NCBI GenBank assembly: GCA_034666985.1
Contig: JAXDKS010000022.1
Location: forward strand, 191,085 to 255,084
Reading direction: 5' to 3'
DNA: 64,000 bases
Source: DATARR01 sp034666985
Lineage (GTDB): Bacteria; Acidobacteriota; Thermoanaerobaculia; Multivoradales; UBA5704
The notes under the pieces are model-generated. The model searched no databases. It saw only the letters and a list, made by a program, of their open reading frames with translations, and was not told the origin of the DNA. The translations under genes and the position numbers were made by a program. Below are positions 55,199 through 63,842 of this stretch, piece by piece. The stretch's first letter is position 1. Every line of letters begins with the position of its first letter.

Positions 55199-55803
55199 AA
55201 GTCGGCCGGCCGCGTGAGGGTCGGGGACCAGCAACTGAATTCCGGCTCGGTGTCCTGCGGGTGCCGCGGCCGCTCGATGCGATAGAAATTGGCCCGCCAG
55301 AGCGGTACGGCCGGGCCGATACCGCTCCAGGGAAGGAGCACGGTGGTCCACCAGTCCTGGCGGGCGCTGCCCCGTCCCACCATCCAGCGGATGCCCGGGC
55401 AATCCCACGACTTGTCGACCACCATTTCCGCTCGCCGCGAGGTGGGGTTGTGGACGATGCCGTCCCAGAGGACCCCCTTGGGGCTCACCTCAATCTCGAA
55501 GTAGTCGACCGGGTCGGCCGTCCCCGCCGCCAGGAAGATCTCCACCGCCTCCTCCTCATAGACGGGATCGTCCCGATGCTCGAAGGTCCCCCAGGCGTCG
55601 TGGTCCTCGCAGTCGAACCGCACATGGAGCCCCTCGCCGTCCCAACCGACCCGGACCCGGGTCTGCTGCACCGCCGGTCCGCTGCCGTCGGCGAGCAGGA
55701 GGGGCGGAAGGGAGGGGAGATTGTCCCAGGCGGGAGAGACGGGATCAGCGAGGCCCTCAGATCGGGGGACGTGCCAGCGGGGGAGGTCGGGGAAGGGGGG
55801 CAT
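55141..55803 (-). CDS. CBM9-like carbohydrate-binding protein
   Basis: 220 residues from ATG 55803 (MPPFPDLP); a longer frame reaches 55845 but overlaps the divergent DUF3800 start. Beta-sandwich features of the carbohydrate-binding family 9-like group: VRVGWDGEGLHVRFDCEDHD, YEEEAVEIFLAAG, YFEIEVSPKGVLWDGIVHNP and WTTVLLPW. No signal peptide seen. Possibly binds sugar in the cytoplasm, or is exported by another route. Adjacent to glycan-related membrane genes. Confidence 0.75.
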   Translation of the reverse strand: MPPFPDLPRWHVPRSEGLADPVSPAWDNLPSLPPLLLADGSGPAVQQTRVRVGWDGEGLHVRFDCEDHDAWGTFEHRDDPVYEEEAVEIFLAAGTADPVDYFEIEVSPKGVLWDGIVHNPTSRRAEMVVDKSWDCPGIRWMVGRGSARQDWWTTVLLPWSGIGPAVPLWRANFYRIERPRHPQDTEPEFSCWSPTLTRPADFHQPARFGVLELAGASSNR

Positions 55804-55843
55804 GGCGTGTTCTGGACACGGATGTTGCGTATACTCGCGCCCC

Positions 55844-56617
55844 ATGTCCTCCAGCTTCGTAGTCTACATCGATGAGTCAGGCGACGAAGGCTTTGCCTTC
55901 GGCAAGGGCAGCTCGGAATGGTTCGTCCTGTCGGCGGTGGTCACCCTGCAATCCGAAGACATGGAGACCGTCCGGCTGGTGGACCGGGTCCGGAGCCGAC
56001 TGAAGCGGCCGGACCACAAGCCTCTCCATTTTCGGGACCTCCGCCACGAGCATCGGCTCGCCTTCGTGGCGGAGATCGCCGTGGCCTCGCTTCGCGTAGT
56101 CACTCTCCTGGTCCACAAGCCATCTCTTCTGAAGTATGGGGAGTTGCTGGGACGAGATCTCTATTTCTCCGGGGTCACCGACCTCCTGGAACGCATCGCC
56201 TTGCTCTGTAAGGTTGCCCGGCCTAGGACGGGTGATGGGACAGCGGAAATCCTCTTCTCGCACCGCTCGGGCATGAGCTACGGCGACCTCAGAGATTTTC
56301 TCCAGGGCAGAGTTGAGCGGAAAGAGTTGGACGGGACATTTTTTCGACAGGACCGCGTACAGTCCCTTACGTCCGGCCGGAGAAAGGGCCTGCAGATCGC
56401 CGACGCCGTGGCGAGCGGCTTTTTCAAGGCGGTCGAGCCAACCGAATATGGATTCACGGAGGATCGCTACGCGCGGATTCTCAAGCCCATCCTCTTTCGG
56501 AGTGGCTCTCTGTACCTGGGATTCGGCTTGCAGCTTTGGCCCAACCGGCTCGGGGAGCTAATGGAAGAGCATGGCCCCACGTGGGTGCAGGAAGCTTTCG
56601 GTGGAGAAGAAGAATAG
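55844..56617 (+). CDS. DUF3800 protein
   Basis: 257 residues from ATG 55844. VVYIDESGDEGFAFG at the N-terminus and GLQIADAVASGFFKAVEP near the C-terminus are the acidic motifs that define DUF3800, an RNase-H-like fold of unknown activity often found in mobile or defence contexts. Base composition is less GC-rich than the neighbours and it stands alone, so it is probably acquired. Only 40 nt separate it from the divergent CBM9-like start. Confidence 0.87.
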   Translation: MSSSFVVYIDESGDEGFAFGKGSSEWFVLSAVVTLQSEDMETVRLVDRVRSRLKRPDHKPLHFRDLRHEHRLAFVAEIAVASLRVVTLLVHKPSLLKYGELLGRDLYFSGVTDLLERIALLCKVARPRTGDGTAEILFSHRSGMSYGDLRDFLQGRVERKELDGTFFRQDRVQSLTSGRRKGLQIADAVASGFFKAVEPTEYGFTEDRYARILKPILFRSGSLYLGFGLQLWPNRLGELMEEHGPTWVQEAFGGEEE

Positions 56618-56824
56618 GCAGGTCCCGGGCCTCAGGATCCCACCCCCTCAGGGGGGCTGCCGCTACCAGAGGTGGCCTCCCGCGCATACCTGCCGAGGAG
56701 AGTATCCCTCAATGCTCTCTAGTTGTCAATACTCGCCATACGATTTCCTTCCATGCGTGCCGGCCCCGTCCTGGTGCGACCCGCAGCCTGCCTTGCGGTA
56801 GACTCTCCCGCGACGGAAATCCCC

Positions 56825-57445
56825 ATGGCGAAGCCCTTTCTCACGGATGAGTCGAAGGCGGCGCTCTCGGACGCGGTGCGGGCGGTCGAGGCGGCGAGCA
56901 GCGCTGAGCTGGTGGTGGCGGTCCGCCCTCAGTCGGGGAGGTATCTCCACGCGGACTTCGCCGTGGGCATCCTGACCGGGCTGGTGACCCTCGCCGTCCT
57001 CCTCTACTCGCAGTGGACGTTCGGGCTGGCCTGGTTCCTGGTGGACCCGGTCGTGGCCGGAGCGCTCGCCGGATTCGCCGCCTCGCGCAGCCATCTCCTG
57101 CGCCGGGCCTTCACCCGGCGGCCGACGCTGCGCGGACGGGTGGAGATGGCGGCCCGGTCGACGTTCATCGAGCGGCGGGTCCACAGCACCTCCGGGCGGA
57201 CGGGCATCCTTCTCTACATCTCCCTGCTGGAGCGGGAGGCGGCCCTGGTGGTGGACCTCGGGGTGGAGGCCCTGGCCGCCACGGACGCCTGGCACGCGGC
57301 GGCGGGCGAGATCGAGAACGCGGTGCGCCGGGGCGCCTCCGGCACCGAGGTGGCGGCGAAGATCCGCGAGCTTTCGGCCGTGCTGGGGCCGGTCCTGGAG
57401 CGGAGCTCGGCGGACGTCGACGAGCTCCCCAACGAGGTGTGCTGA
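56825..57445 (+). CDS. TPM-domain protein
   Basis: 206 residues from ATG 56825. The N-terminal region (LTDESKAALSDAVRAVEAAS, then AELVVAVRP) and VHSTSGRTGILLYISLLERE match the TPM domain, an alpha/beta fold reported as a phosphatase in plants and of unclear role in bacteria. Two hydrophobic helices interrupt it near residues 45-85. Two nt upstream of the Tim44-like/zinc-ribbon gene, surely co-transcribed. About 200 bp before it hold no gene. Confidence 0.78.
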   Translation: MAKPFLTDESKAALSDAVRAVEAASSAELVVAVRPQSGRYLHADFAVGILTGLVTLAVLLYSQWTFGLAWFLVDPVVAGALAGFAASRSHLLRRAFTRRPTLRGRVEMAARSTFIERRVHSTSGRTGILLYISLLEREAALVVDLGVEALAATDAWHAAAGEIENAVRRGASGTEVAAKIRELSAVLGPVLERSSADVDELPNEVC

Positions 57446-57447
57446 CC

Positions 57448-59001
57448 GTGAAGACTCTCCGCCGCCGCTCGTGGCAGGTCCTCCCCTGGGCCCTGCCTCT
57501 TCTCATCCTGCTGTCCCTGATTGCCCTGCTCTTCCTGCCCGGCACGGCCGCGGCCCGGCCCGGCGGCGGCGAGAGCTATTCGGGAGGCGGCGGCAGCGGC
57601 GGAGGCGGCGGGGATGGCGGGGGCTGCATCTTCCTGCTCCTCCGGCTGTGGATCGAGCTGGTGTTCCGGTATCCGGCCATCGGCATCCCGCTGACGATCG
57701 CCATCGTCGTCGGCTACGTCATGTACCGGAAGCGGAAGGGGAAAGCCGGCGAGCAGATCTGGGATTCGGCGCCCCCGGCCGCTCCTCCCGCACGGCGGGG
57801 CACGCGGGACCTCGACGATGTCCGCCAGCTCGATCCCGAGTTTTCGGTGGTGCTCTTCGAGGACTTCGCCTACGCCCTCTATGCCCGGGCCCACCAGGCG
57901 CGCTCCAGCGAGCGGGACCTGGAGGCGCTGTCGCCCTACCTGAGCCCGGCCTCCCGTGGCCACCTCGCCCAGCGGCGGCCGGTGGGGGCTCCGGTCTCCG
58001 GCGTGGTGATCGGCGCCCTGCGGGTCGTGGACCTCTCGATCCCCTCCGTGACGACGGCAGCGGTGACCGCGCCGGCGGGTACTCCCCAGCCGCAGGTGGT
58101 GGTGGTCCTGGAGATCGAGGCCAACATGACGGTGGGGATGGCCGGCTCGGAGCACACCCAGTACGTCCGCGAGCGGTGGCGGCTGGTGCGCGACGCCGGC
58201 GTGAAGAGCAAGCCGCCCGCCCTGGTGAAGTCGTTCCAGTGCCCCAACTGCGGCGCGCCTTTCGGGCCCGAGGGGGGCGACCGCTGCGAGTACTGCGGCC
58301 AGGTGGTCTCCGGCGGCCGGTTCGACTGGAGCGTCGAGTCCATCGAGCTGACGCAGCTCGAGGAGCGGCCTCCGGCCCTCGCCTCCACCGTCCAGGAGGT
58401 GGGCACCAACTGGCCCACGATCTTCCATCCCCAGCTCGCCGCCCGCTGGGTGGAGCTGGTGCGCGAGGACCCCGGGGTCACCCAGGAGTCCCTCGCCGCC
58501 CGCTTCAAGGTGATCTACGACGAGCTCAACGCCGCCTGGACCCGGAGCGACCTGGGCGGCGCCCGCCCCTACGTCTCCGACGGCCTCTTCGACTACATGA
58601 GGTACTGGGTGACGGCCTACGAGAAGCAGGGGGTGCGCAACGTCCTCGAAGGGATGCGCATCGTCGAGTGGAAGGCGGTGAAGGTCATCCGCGATCGTCA
58701 CTACGACTCGCTGACCATCCGCCTCTGGGGCGCGGGCCGCGACTACACCGTCCGCCAGACCACGGGCGACGTGGTGACGGGCGATCCCAAACGCGACCGC
58801 TTCTACTCGGAGTATTGGACCCTGATCCGCGGCGCCGAAGTCAAGGGCGCGCCGCGAACCGACAAGGTCTGTCCCAACTGCGGCGCGCCCCTGGACGTCA
58901 ACATGGCCGGCGAATGCGAGCACTGTGGCGCCAAGATCACCAGCGGCGCCTTCGACTGGGTGCTCTCGAAGATCGAGCAGGACGACTCGTATACCGGGTA
59001 G
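57448..59001 (+). CDS. Tim44-like membrane protein with two zinc ribbons
   Basis: 517 residues from GTG 57448. An N-terminal helix/signal (~10-35), a Gly-rich segment, then a second membrane helix (~85-100). Two Tim44-like domains follow (e.g. DPEFSVVLFEDFAYALYARA and ESLAARFKVIYDELNAAWT), each ending at a zinc ribbon: CPNCGAPFGPEGGDRCEYCG and CPNCGAPLDVNMAGECEHCG. Tim44-like bacterial proteins are membrane-associated and poorly understood. The repeat of Tim44 plus ribbon is notable. Coupled to the TPM gene, a combination seen elsewhere as a conserved envelope pair. Confidence 0.78.
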   Translation: MKTLRRRSWQVLPWALPLLILLSLIALLFLPGTAAARPGGGESYSGGGGSGGGGGDGGGCIFLLLRLWIELVFRYPAIGIPLTIAIVVGYVMYRKRKGKAGEQIWDSAPPAAPPARRGTRDLDDVRQLDPEFSVVLFEDFAYALYARAHQARSSERDLEALSPYLSPASRGHLAQRRPVGAPVSGVVIGALRVVDLSIPSVTTAAVTAPAGTPQPQVVVVLEIEANMTVGMAGSEHTQYVRERWRLVRDAGVKSKPPALVKSFQCPNCGAPFGPEGGDRCEYCGQVVSGGRFDWSVESIELTQLEERPPALASTVQEVGTNWPTIFHPQLAARWVELVREDPGVTQESLAARFKVIYDELNAAWTRSDLGGARPYVSDGLFDYMRYWVTAYEKQGVRNVLEGMRIVEWKAVKVIRDRHYDSLTIRLWGAGRDYTVRQTTGDVVTGDPKRDRFYSEYWTLIRGAEVKGAPRTDKVCPNCGAPLDVNMAGECEHCGAKITSGAFDWVLSKIEQDDSYTG

Positions 59002-59022
59002 GCGGGGTAGGCGGGCCAGGCG

Positions 59023-59364
59023 TCAGACCGCGAAGTCCTCCAGCGACTTGCCGGCCGCCAGGGCCTCGGTGAGCCACGCCGGGCGCTTGCCGCGTCCCGA
59101 CCAGGTGAGGCTCGGGTCGTTCGGATGGCGGTACTTGGCCTGCACGCCGCCGGCGGTACCCTTGATTCCCTTGCCCCGCTCCAGGCGGACCACCTCTTCG
59201 AGCGTCAGGCCCAGGCCGGCCGCCAGCTCGCGCATCTGGCCGAGCACCCGCTCCCGCTCGGCCTCCCGCCGGGTCGTGACCTCGGTCTGGATGTCCTTCG
59301 CCAGGGTCTCGAGCTCCTCGATGGAGAGCTTGGAAAGATCGATGCTGCTGCCGCTTTTCGCCAT
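59023..59364 (-). CDS. H-NS-like nucleoid protein
   Basis: 113 residues from ATG 59364, with AGGAGGAGAAG upstream. N-terminal coiled coil (IEELETLAKDIQTEVTTRRE), flexible linker, then the C-terminal DNA-binding domain: KYRHPNDPSLTWSGRGKRPA has the RGKRP-type AT-hook loop, and GKSLEDFAV ends as in H-NS/StpA. Binds AT-rich, often foreign, DNA and silences it. The neighbouring genes do not explain it; it may act on the low-GC genes in this genome. Confidence 0.88.
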   Translation of the reverse strand: MAKSGSSIDLSKLSIEELETLAKDIQTEVTTRREAERERVLGQMRELAAGLGLTLEEVVRLERGKGIKGTAGGVQAKYRHPNDPSLTWSGRGKRPAWLTEALAAGKSLEDFAV

Positions 59365-59617
59365 GACTCTTCTCCTCCTCAGGGGATCGGCCGGGGAGTA
59401 TATCCGCAGACCGGGAGCGTCTGGAGATCGCCGCGCGCGTCCGTCTACGAAGGCACCTTTTCCCGTTACCGGAGAGGAGCCAGTCATCCAGGGAAGATTT
59501 AGCCGCTGCCGCCGCCGGCTCCGCTTCTGGACGTATCTACGCCGGATGCAGATTCATCGGTGGGTGAGCGCGAGCCGGCGGTGGCGGCCTGCGACGTGGC
59601 CTTGGTGATAGAGCCGC
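59365..59617. other. Intergenic region between the H-NS-like and sulfatase genes
   Basis: 253 bp containing the ribosome binding site of the H-NS-like gene and the 3' flank of the sulfatase. No hairpin or gene recognised. Confidence 0.3.
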
Positions 59618-61027
59618 TCAGCGGCAGGAGGCGCCGGCGCAGGTGCACAGCTTGGCCAAGCGGGCGGCGAGCCGTTTGCGCACCGTCTTCAGGTTCGCCG
59701 CGGCGTGGCGGCTGTTGAGCTCGTACGGATCGATCTGGAGATCGTACAGCTCCTTCTCGCCGTTGGCCCACTCGGCATAGAGATACCGCGGATCGCGCAC
59801 GGCGCGGAAGGGGGGCTTGCTCGATCCGGCGCCGTAGCCCTCGACGAGGAGCGTCCGGTCCCGGCCCTGCTGGGGATCGAGGGCCAGGGGGAGGAGCGGC
59901 TGGCCGTCCATCACCCGCCGGGGCTTCGCGCCGGTGAGGGCCACGATCGTCGGCGCCAGGTCGACGTTGGACACCTGCTGCAGGGCCGTGGCCCCGGCCG
60001 GGAAGCCGCCGCCGCGGATGATCAGCGGCACCCGGATCGACTCCTCGTAGGGGAAGTACTTCTGGTCCGGGACCCGGTGCTCGCCGAGGAGGAAGCCGTT
60101 GTCGGAGGTGAAGATGATCACCGTCCGGTCGAGCTGCCCCGAGTCGGCGAGGGCGGTGACCAGGCGCTGCACCATGTCGTCCACGGCGAGGAGGGAGGCG
60201 AGGCGGGCGCGGTAGATGTCCAGCACCCGCGTCGCCTTCGCTCCCGTCACGCGGGGCAGCCGGCGGATGTGCGCCGGCTTGTCGGCCACGTCGGCCTCGT
60301 CGTAGGCCGGCCGGGCGGGCAGCGGATCGTTGACGAAGGCGGTGGCGTAGCGGGGCGCCGGCCGCGGCGGCACCTGATTGTTGTTGATCCGCTCCAGGTG
60401 GGGGACGACCGGCGCCACGGTGACGAAGAACGGCTTGTCCGCTCCGGCGCGGGAGCGCAGCAGCTTCTCCGCCTCCGCCGCCAGCACGTCCGTCTGATAC
60501 TCCTCCGGGGTGTGCCCGTAGCTCACCTCGGCGCCCTCGTCGCTCACCTTGTAGTCGAAGAGCTTGTAGGTCGCGGGATCGATCAGCCCGAACCAGCGCG
60601 ACCAGCCCGGGGGAGGCGCCGGGGAGTCCACGCCGTAGTTGTTGAGGTACTTGCCGATGTGAGCGGTGTAATAGCCGTTGGCCTGGAGCCAGACGGGGAG
60701 GGTGTTCGTGTGATCGAGGCGCGGATAGCCACCGGTGGGGCCGCCGTTGGCCAGCACGCCGTGGTTGTGGGCGTACTGCCCGGTGAGGAAGGTCGAGCGC
60801 GAAGGGCAGCAGAGCGAGTAGGCGACGAAGCTGTTGGCGAACGTGGTGCCATGCTCCGCGAGGAGCGCCCGCGTCCTGGGCAGGACGCGCATCTCGTCGA
60901 TCCGCTGGTCGTCCGTCAGGATGACCAGGACGTTCGGCCGGCTGCTTTCCGCGGCAGCAACGGCGGCCGGAGCGAGGACAACCGGAGCGAGGACAACCGC
61001 GAGGACGAGCCAGAGGTAGCCTTTCAT
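59618..61027 (-). CDS. Secreted sulfatase
   Basis: 469 residues from ATG 61027 (three more from 61036), with a signal peptide ending near VAAAES. The alkaline-phosphatase-like fold has VLVILTDDQ (metal Asp pair) and the sulfatase signature CCPSRSTFLTG, whose first Cys is converted to formylglycine. FTSDNGFLLGEH supplies further metal ligands. Close in type to N-acetylglucosamine-6-sulfatase/arylsulfatase groups. Acts outside the cytoplasm on sulphated sugars or esters. An activating (FGE or anSME) gene is not in the window. Confidence 0.93.
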   Translation of the reverse strand: MKGYLWLVLAVVLAPVVLAPAAVAAAESSRPNVLVILTDDQRIDEMRVLPRTRALLAEHGTTFANSFVAYSLCCPSRSTFLTGQYAHNHGVLANGGPTGGYPRLDHTNTLPVWLQANGYYTAHIGKYLNNYGVDSPAPPPGWSRWFGLIDPATYKLFDYKVSDEGAEVSYGHTPEEYQTDVLAAEAEKLLRSRAGADKPFFVTVAPVVPHLERINNNQVPPRPAPRYATAFVNDPLPARPAYDEADVADKPAHIRRLPRVTGAKATRVLDIYRARLASLLAVDDMVQRLVTALADSGQLDRTVIIFTSDNGFLLGEHRVPDQKYFPYEESIRVPLIIRGGGFPAGATALQQVSNVDLAPTIVALTGAKPRRVMDGQPLLPLALDPQQGRDRTLLVEGYGAGSSKPPFRAVRDPRYLYAEWANGEKELYDLQIDPYELNSRHAAANLKTVRKRLAARLAKLCTCAGASCR

Positions 61028-61078
61028 GAACGGCATTGTAGCGCCCGGCTGCTAGAGTAGGCCACGAGGAAGACGGCC

Positions 61079-61474
61079 ATGAAGGAGATGAAGCCTCCCA
61101 AGGACACGCTGAAGAAGCAGCGGCGCATCGCCGAGAAGCTCGGCGTTCCCGGCATCGAGCGGCACATCTTCCTCTGCTGCGACCCCACCAAGGCCAAGTG
61201 CTGCAGCCGCAAGCGCTCCCTCGCGGCCTGGAAGTTCCTGAAGAAGAGGCTCAAGGAGCTGGGTCTCGCGAAATCCGGCCGGGTCTTCGCCACCCGCGCC
61301 AACTGTCTGGACATCTGTGCCGGCGGCCCCATGGCCGTCGTCTATCCCGACGGCACCTGGTACGGCCACTGCGACCCTCCGGTCCTGGAGCGCATCCTCC
61401 AGGAGCACCTGCTGGGCGGCCGGGTGGTGGAAGAGTATCTGGTCGCCGAACGGCCGCTGAGGATGGGCGGCTGA
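61079..61474 (+). CDS. Thioredoxin-like [2Fe-2S] ferredoxin
   Basis: 131 residues. IERHIFLCCDPTKAKCCSRK and ATRANCLDICAGGPMAVVYP supply the Cys ligands of the thioredoxin-like ferredoxin family (first pair spaced C-x7/8-C, second C-x3-C). PDGTWYGHCDPPVLERILQEH is the standard ending. Electron carrier of unknown partner. The NCS2 permease gene starts 5 nt downstream, so the two share a transcript. Confidence 0.9.
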   Translation: MKEMKPPKDTLKKQRRIAEKLGVPGIERHIFLCCDPTKAKCCSRKRSLAAWKFLKKRLKELGLAKSGRVFATRANCLDICAGGPMAVVYPDGTWYGHCDPPVLERILQEHLLGGRVVEEYLVAERPLRMGG

Positions 61475-61479
61475 CCGGC

Positions 61480-62886
61480 GTGTCCGCGGATCGCGGCGAC
61501 GAGCGGGTCTGGGTGGAGGACCTCGAGATCCTGCCGCCCCACTACGGCGTCGACGACGTGCCGCCGCCGCTCGAGACGCTGCTCTATGCCTGGCAGCACA
61601 CGCTGGTCGACGTGTCGCCCTATGTCCTGCCCCTGATGGTGGCCTCGGCCGTGGGATACGGCGCGGAGCAGGCGGCGGCGATGATCTCGGCGTGCCTGAC
61701 GCTGATGGGGATCGCCACCTTCGTCAACGTGACCTGGGGCAACCGGCTGCCGTCGGTGCTCGGACCCTCGGCCACGGATACGGGAGCCATGGCTACGGCG
61801 GGAGCGATCTACGGCGCTCCGGCGATGTGGATGGCCGGCTTCATCGCCGGGATCTTCGAAACCGTGGTGGGAGCGAGCGGCGTGCTCGCGCCGCTGCGCC
61901 GGTTCCTGCCGCCCTACGTCTGCGGCATCGTGGTGCTCACCATCGGCGTCTCGCTGGCCCGGGTGGCGGGGGGCTGGGTGTTCGCCGATCCCAACCCGGC
62001 CATGCTCGGCCTCGCCGGCGCGGCCGTCCTCTCCGTGGTCCTCCTGACGGTGATCGGCCACCGGTTCCGCCTGGGAGTGCTGGCTCGCGGCGCCATCTTC
62101 TTCAGCCTGATGGTGTTCGGCGTGGGGGTCGCGGGCGTCCTCGGGCTGGCGGATTTCTCCGCCCTGGAGCGGGCGCGCTGGTTCGGTCTTCCCCGGCTGT
62201 TCGCGTTCGGCGGCCCGGGCCTGGGATGGCAGCTCGCGGGCGGCGCGGTGATCGGCGTCACCGTCGGCTTCGTGGGCTCGATCGCCGAGTCGATCGGCGA
62301 CTACGCGGGCACCTGCGCCGTCTCGGGGATCCCGTACACGGTCCGGCACATCCGCCGCGGCATCACGGTCGAGGGGATCGCCTCCTTCATCGGTCCCCTG
62401 TTCGGCGGGCTGCCGCTGACGACCTACGCCCAGAACACCGGAGTGATCGCCACCACCCGGGTGGCCAGCCGCCGGGTGGTCCAGGTGGCGGCGATCCTGC
62501 TGCTGATCTACGGCCTGTCGCCGAAGCTCGGGGCGCTGCTGGTGCTGATCCCGCGGCCGATCGTGGGCGCCGTGTTCCTGGTGATCTGCGGCATGATCGC
62601 CTCTGTCGGCCTGCGCCTGCTCGGCTGCGGCCGGAAGGACGAGGCCTGGCTCCTGACGACGGCCATCTCCCTGATGGCCGCCCTCACCCTGCCGCTCGCC
62701 GCGACCGCCCGCAAGGAGTGGTTCGCGGCGCTGCCCCCTTCGGCCCGGCTGTTCCTCGGCAACGGCGTGGTCATCGCCATCACCTTGGGAATCCTGCTCA
62801 ACGGCGTGCTGCGCGCGGTGCTGCCCGCCGGGGAGTCAAGCGAGTCAGGCGAGCCAGGCCCGGACGATCTCAGGCCACCGGCTTGA
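61480..62886 (+). CDS. NCS2 xanthine/uracil permease family protein
   Basis: 468 residues from GTG 61480, with 14 membrane helices as usual in the nucleobase:cation symporter-2 family. GPSATDTGAMATAGAIYG, FVGSIAESIGDYAGTCAVSG (QE/AESIGD-type substrate motif) and GLPLTTYAQNTGVIATTRVAS are characteristic. The acidic residue after the S-x-x-E site is kept. Whether uracil, xanthine or another base is taken up cannot be told. Convergent with the amidase gene, 17-nt overlap. Confidence 0.9.
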   Translation: MSADRGDERVWVEDLEILPPHYGVDDVPPPLETLLYAWQHTLVDVSPYVLPLMVASAVGYGAEQAAAMISACLTLMGIATFVNVTWGNRLPSVLGPSATDTGAMATAGAIYGAPAMWMAGFIAGIFETVVGASGVLAPLRRFLPPYVCGIVVLTIGVSLARVAGGWVFADPNPAMLGLAGAAVLSVVLLTVIGHRFRLGVLARGAIFFSLMVFGVGVAGVLGLADFSALERARWFGLPRLFAFGGPGLGWQLAGGAVIGVTVGFVGSIAESIGDYAGTCAVSGIPYTVRHIRRGITVEGIASFIGPLFGGLPLTTYAQNTGVIATTRVASRRVVQVAAILLLIYGLSPKLGALLVLIPRPIVGAVFLVICGMIASVGLRLLGCGRKDEAWLLTTAISLMAALTLPLAATARKEWFAALPPSARLFLGNGVVIAITLGILLNGVLRAVLPAGESSESGEPGPDDLRPPA

Positions 62887-63445
62887 GGGCGTGCTCCCCG
62901 GGGTGCCGGGTGAGGATCAGGTCCTGCACCTCCTGGATCACCTCCAGCTTGCGGACGTTCTTGCCCGGGCAGGCGTGGGTGGTCAGCGGATCTTCACGGT
63001 GGAGACGGAGCGTCTGGCTTTCGAACCCCAGGACCGCGCAGAGGGTCGCGAGGGCCGCCACGGCGTTCTTCCGCACCTTCAGCCCCCGGCCGCTGTCGAA
63101 CGCCTCCTTCTCATAATCCCCCAGCATCTCCACGCCGAGCGCCACCTTGTTCCAGGACGGTGAATGGATGCCGGAGACGGTGAGCGGAGTGAAGACCCAG
63201 ATCTGCCGGTCGTCGACGAACAGGTGCGGACCGGCGCTCCACTTCTGTTCGTCGCGGTAGAACGCCTCCAGGCTCTGGATGTGCTTCTTGGTCAACCCGT
63301 TCGCGCGCTGCGCCAGGGAGGGCGCGCCGGTGTTGTGGAGGACGATGAACGAAGGCCGCCAGGCAAGCCACTGCAGCGTGTGACAGTAGGCATCGAATTC
63401 GTCCGCGGTGAAGCTGGCTCCCACGATCCCCTTCCAGCCGGGCAT
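62870..63445 (-). CDS. N-acetylmuramoyl-L-alanine amidase (amidase_2/PGRP-like)
   Basis: 191 residues, no signal peptide. Zinc amidase features: FIVLHNTGAPS (first His), GPHLFVDDRQIWVFTPL and LRLHREDPLTTHACPGKNV (second His, Lys and Cys/His region). It cuts the bond between muramic acid and L-Ala. Lack of a signal and the T7-lysozyme-like layout suggest a phage-derived endolysin-type enzyme, or one exported through a holin-like path. GGAGG in the plus-strand text CTCCTC before ATG 63445 supports the start. Confidence 0.85.
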   Translation of the reverse strand: MPGWKGIVGASFTADEFDAYCHTLQWLAWRPSFIVLHNTGAPSLAQRANGLTKKHIQSLEAFYRDEQKWSAGPHLFVDDRQIWVFTPLTVSGIHSPSWNKVALGVEMLGDYEKEAFDSGRGLKVRKNAVAALATLCAVLGFESQTLRLHREDPLTTHACPGKNVRKLEVIQEVQDLILTRHPGEHALKPVA

Positions 63446-63615
63446 CTCGATACCTCCTCTGTGTTACACGGTTCTGGAGAGAATTCTGGGCCCGTTGGGG
63501 CTCGTTGGCAAGGTGCAGGGTTTCCGGATCAAGCCGATGACTCCCAATCCTTCCTGAACTTCCGGGCTCGAGGAGATAGCTTCTCCTCGCAACTCTTGCA
63601 GCATATTTATATTCA
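63446..63615. other. Intergenic region upstream of the amidase
   Basis: About 170 bp. Nothing beyond the amidase ribosome binding site is recognised. The sequence turns AT-rich after 63590. Confidence 0.3.
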
Positions 63616-63644
63616 TTGTGAATTTTTTATCATAAAGCTAGATT
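63616..63644 (+). promoter_or_regulatory. Possible promoter in an AT-rich patch
   Basis: TTGTGA (63616-63621), 17-nt spacer, TAGATT (63639-63644). If used, transcription starts just after 63645, which favours ATG 63678 as the start of the small gene. Confidence 0.35.
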
Positions 63645-63677
63645 ATGCCAATGCCAACTATCGACACAGAGGGCAAG

Positions 63678-63842
63678 ATGACCGAAGACTTCGAGTTCGA
63701 GCAGTACCTTCATGCGCTCAGCGCCTCATCAAATCGAGTGCGCCACTTGATTTTCGCCTTGATGCTCATCACGATTAGTCTTCGTTGGTTTTCCGACAAA
63801 GCCGGCCCAACGGATGGACCAACAGCCGTATTAGACAAATGA
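63678..63842 (+). CDS. Small single-helix membrane protein, possibly truncated
   Basis: 54 residues from ATG 63678 (65 from 63645). An acidic N-terminus (MTEDFEFEQYL) is followed by one membrane helix (VRHLIFALMLITISLRWF). The TGA stop at 63840-63842 is followed in frame by another hydrophobic stretch (GLLGLNVWLPALVSGLFAV) to a TAA at 63909-63911. It may therefore be a longer two-helix protein broken by a nonsense change. Low-GC, not recognised. Confidence 0.4.
   Translation: MTEDFEFEQYLHALSASSNRVRHLIFALMLITISLRWFSDKAGPTDGPTAVLDK

Noticed and set aside
55844..56617. Part of a defence system
   Set aside because: DUF3800 genes are often in such islands, but no nuclease, helicase or other defence gene is adjacent here.
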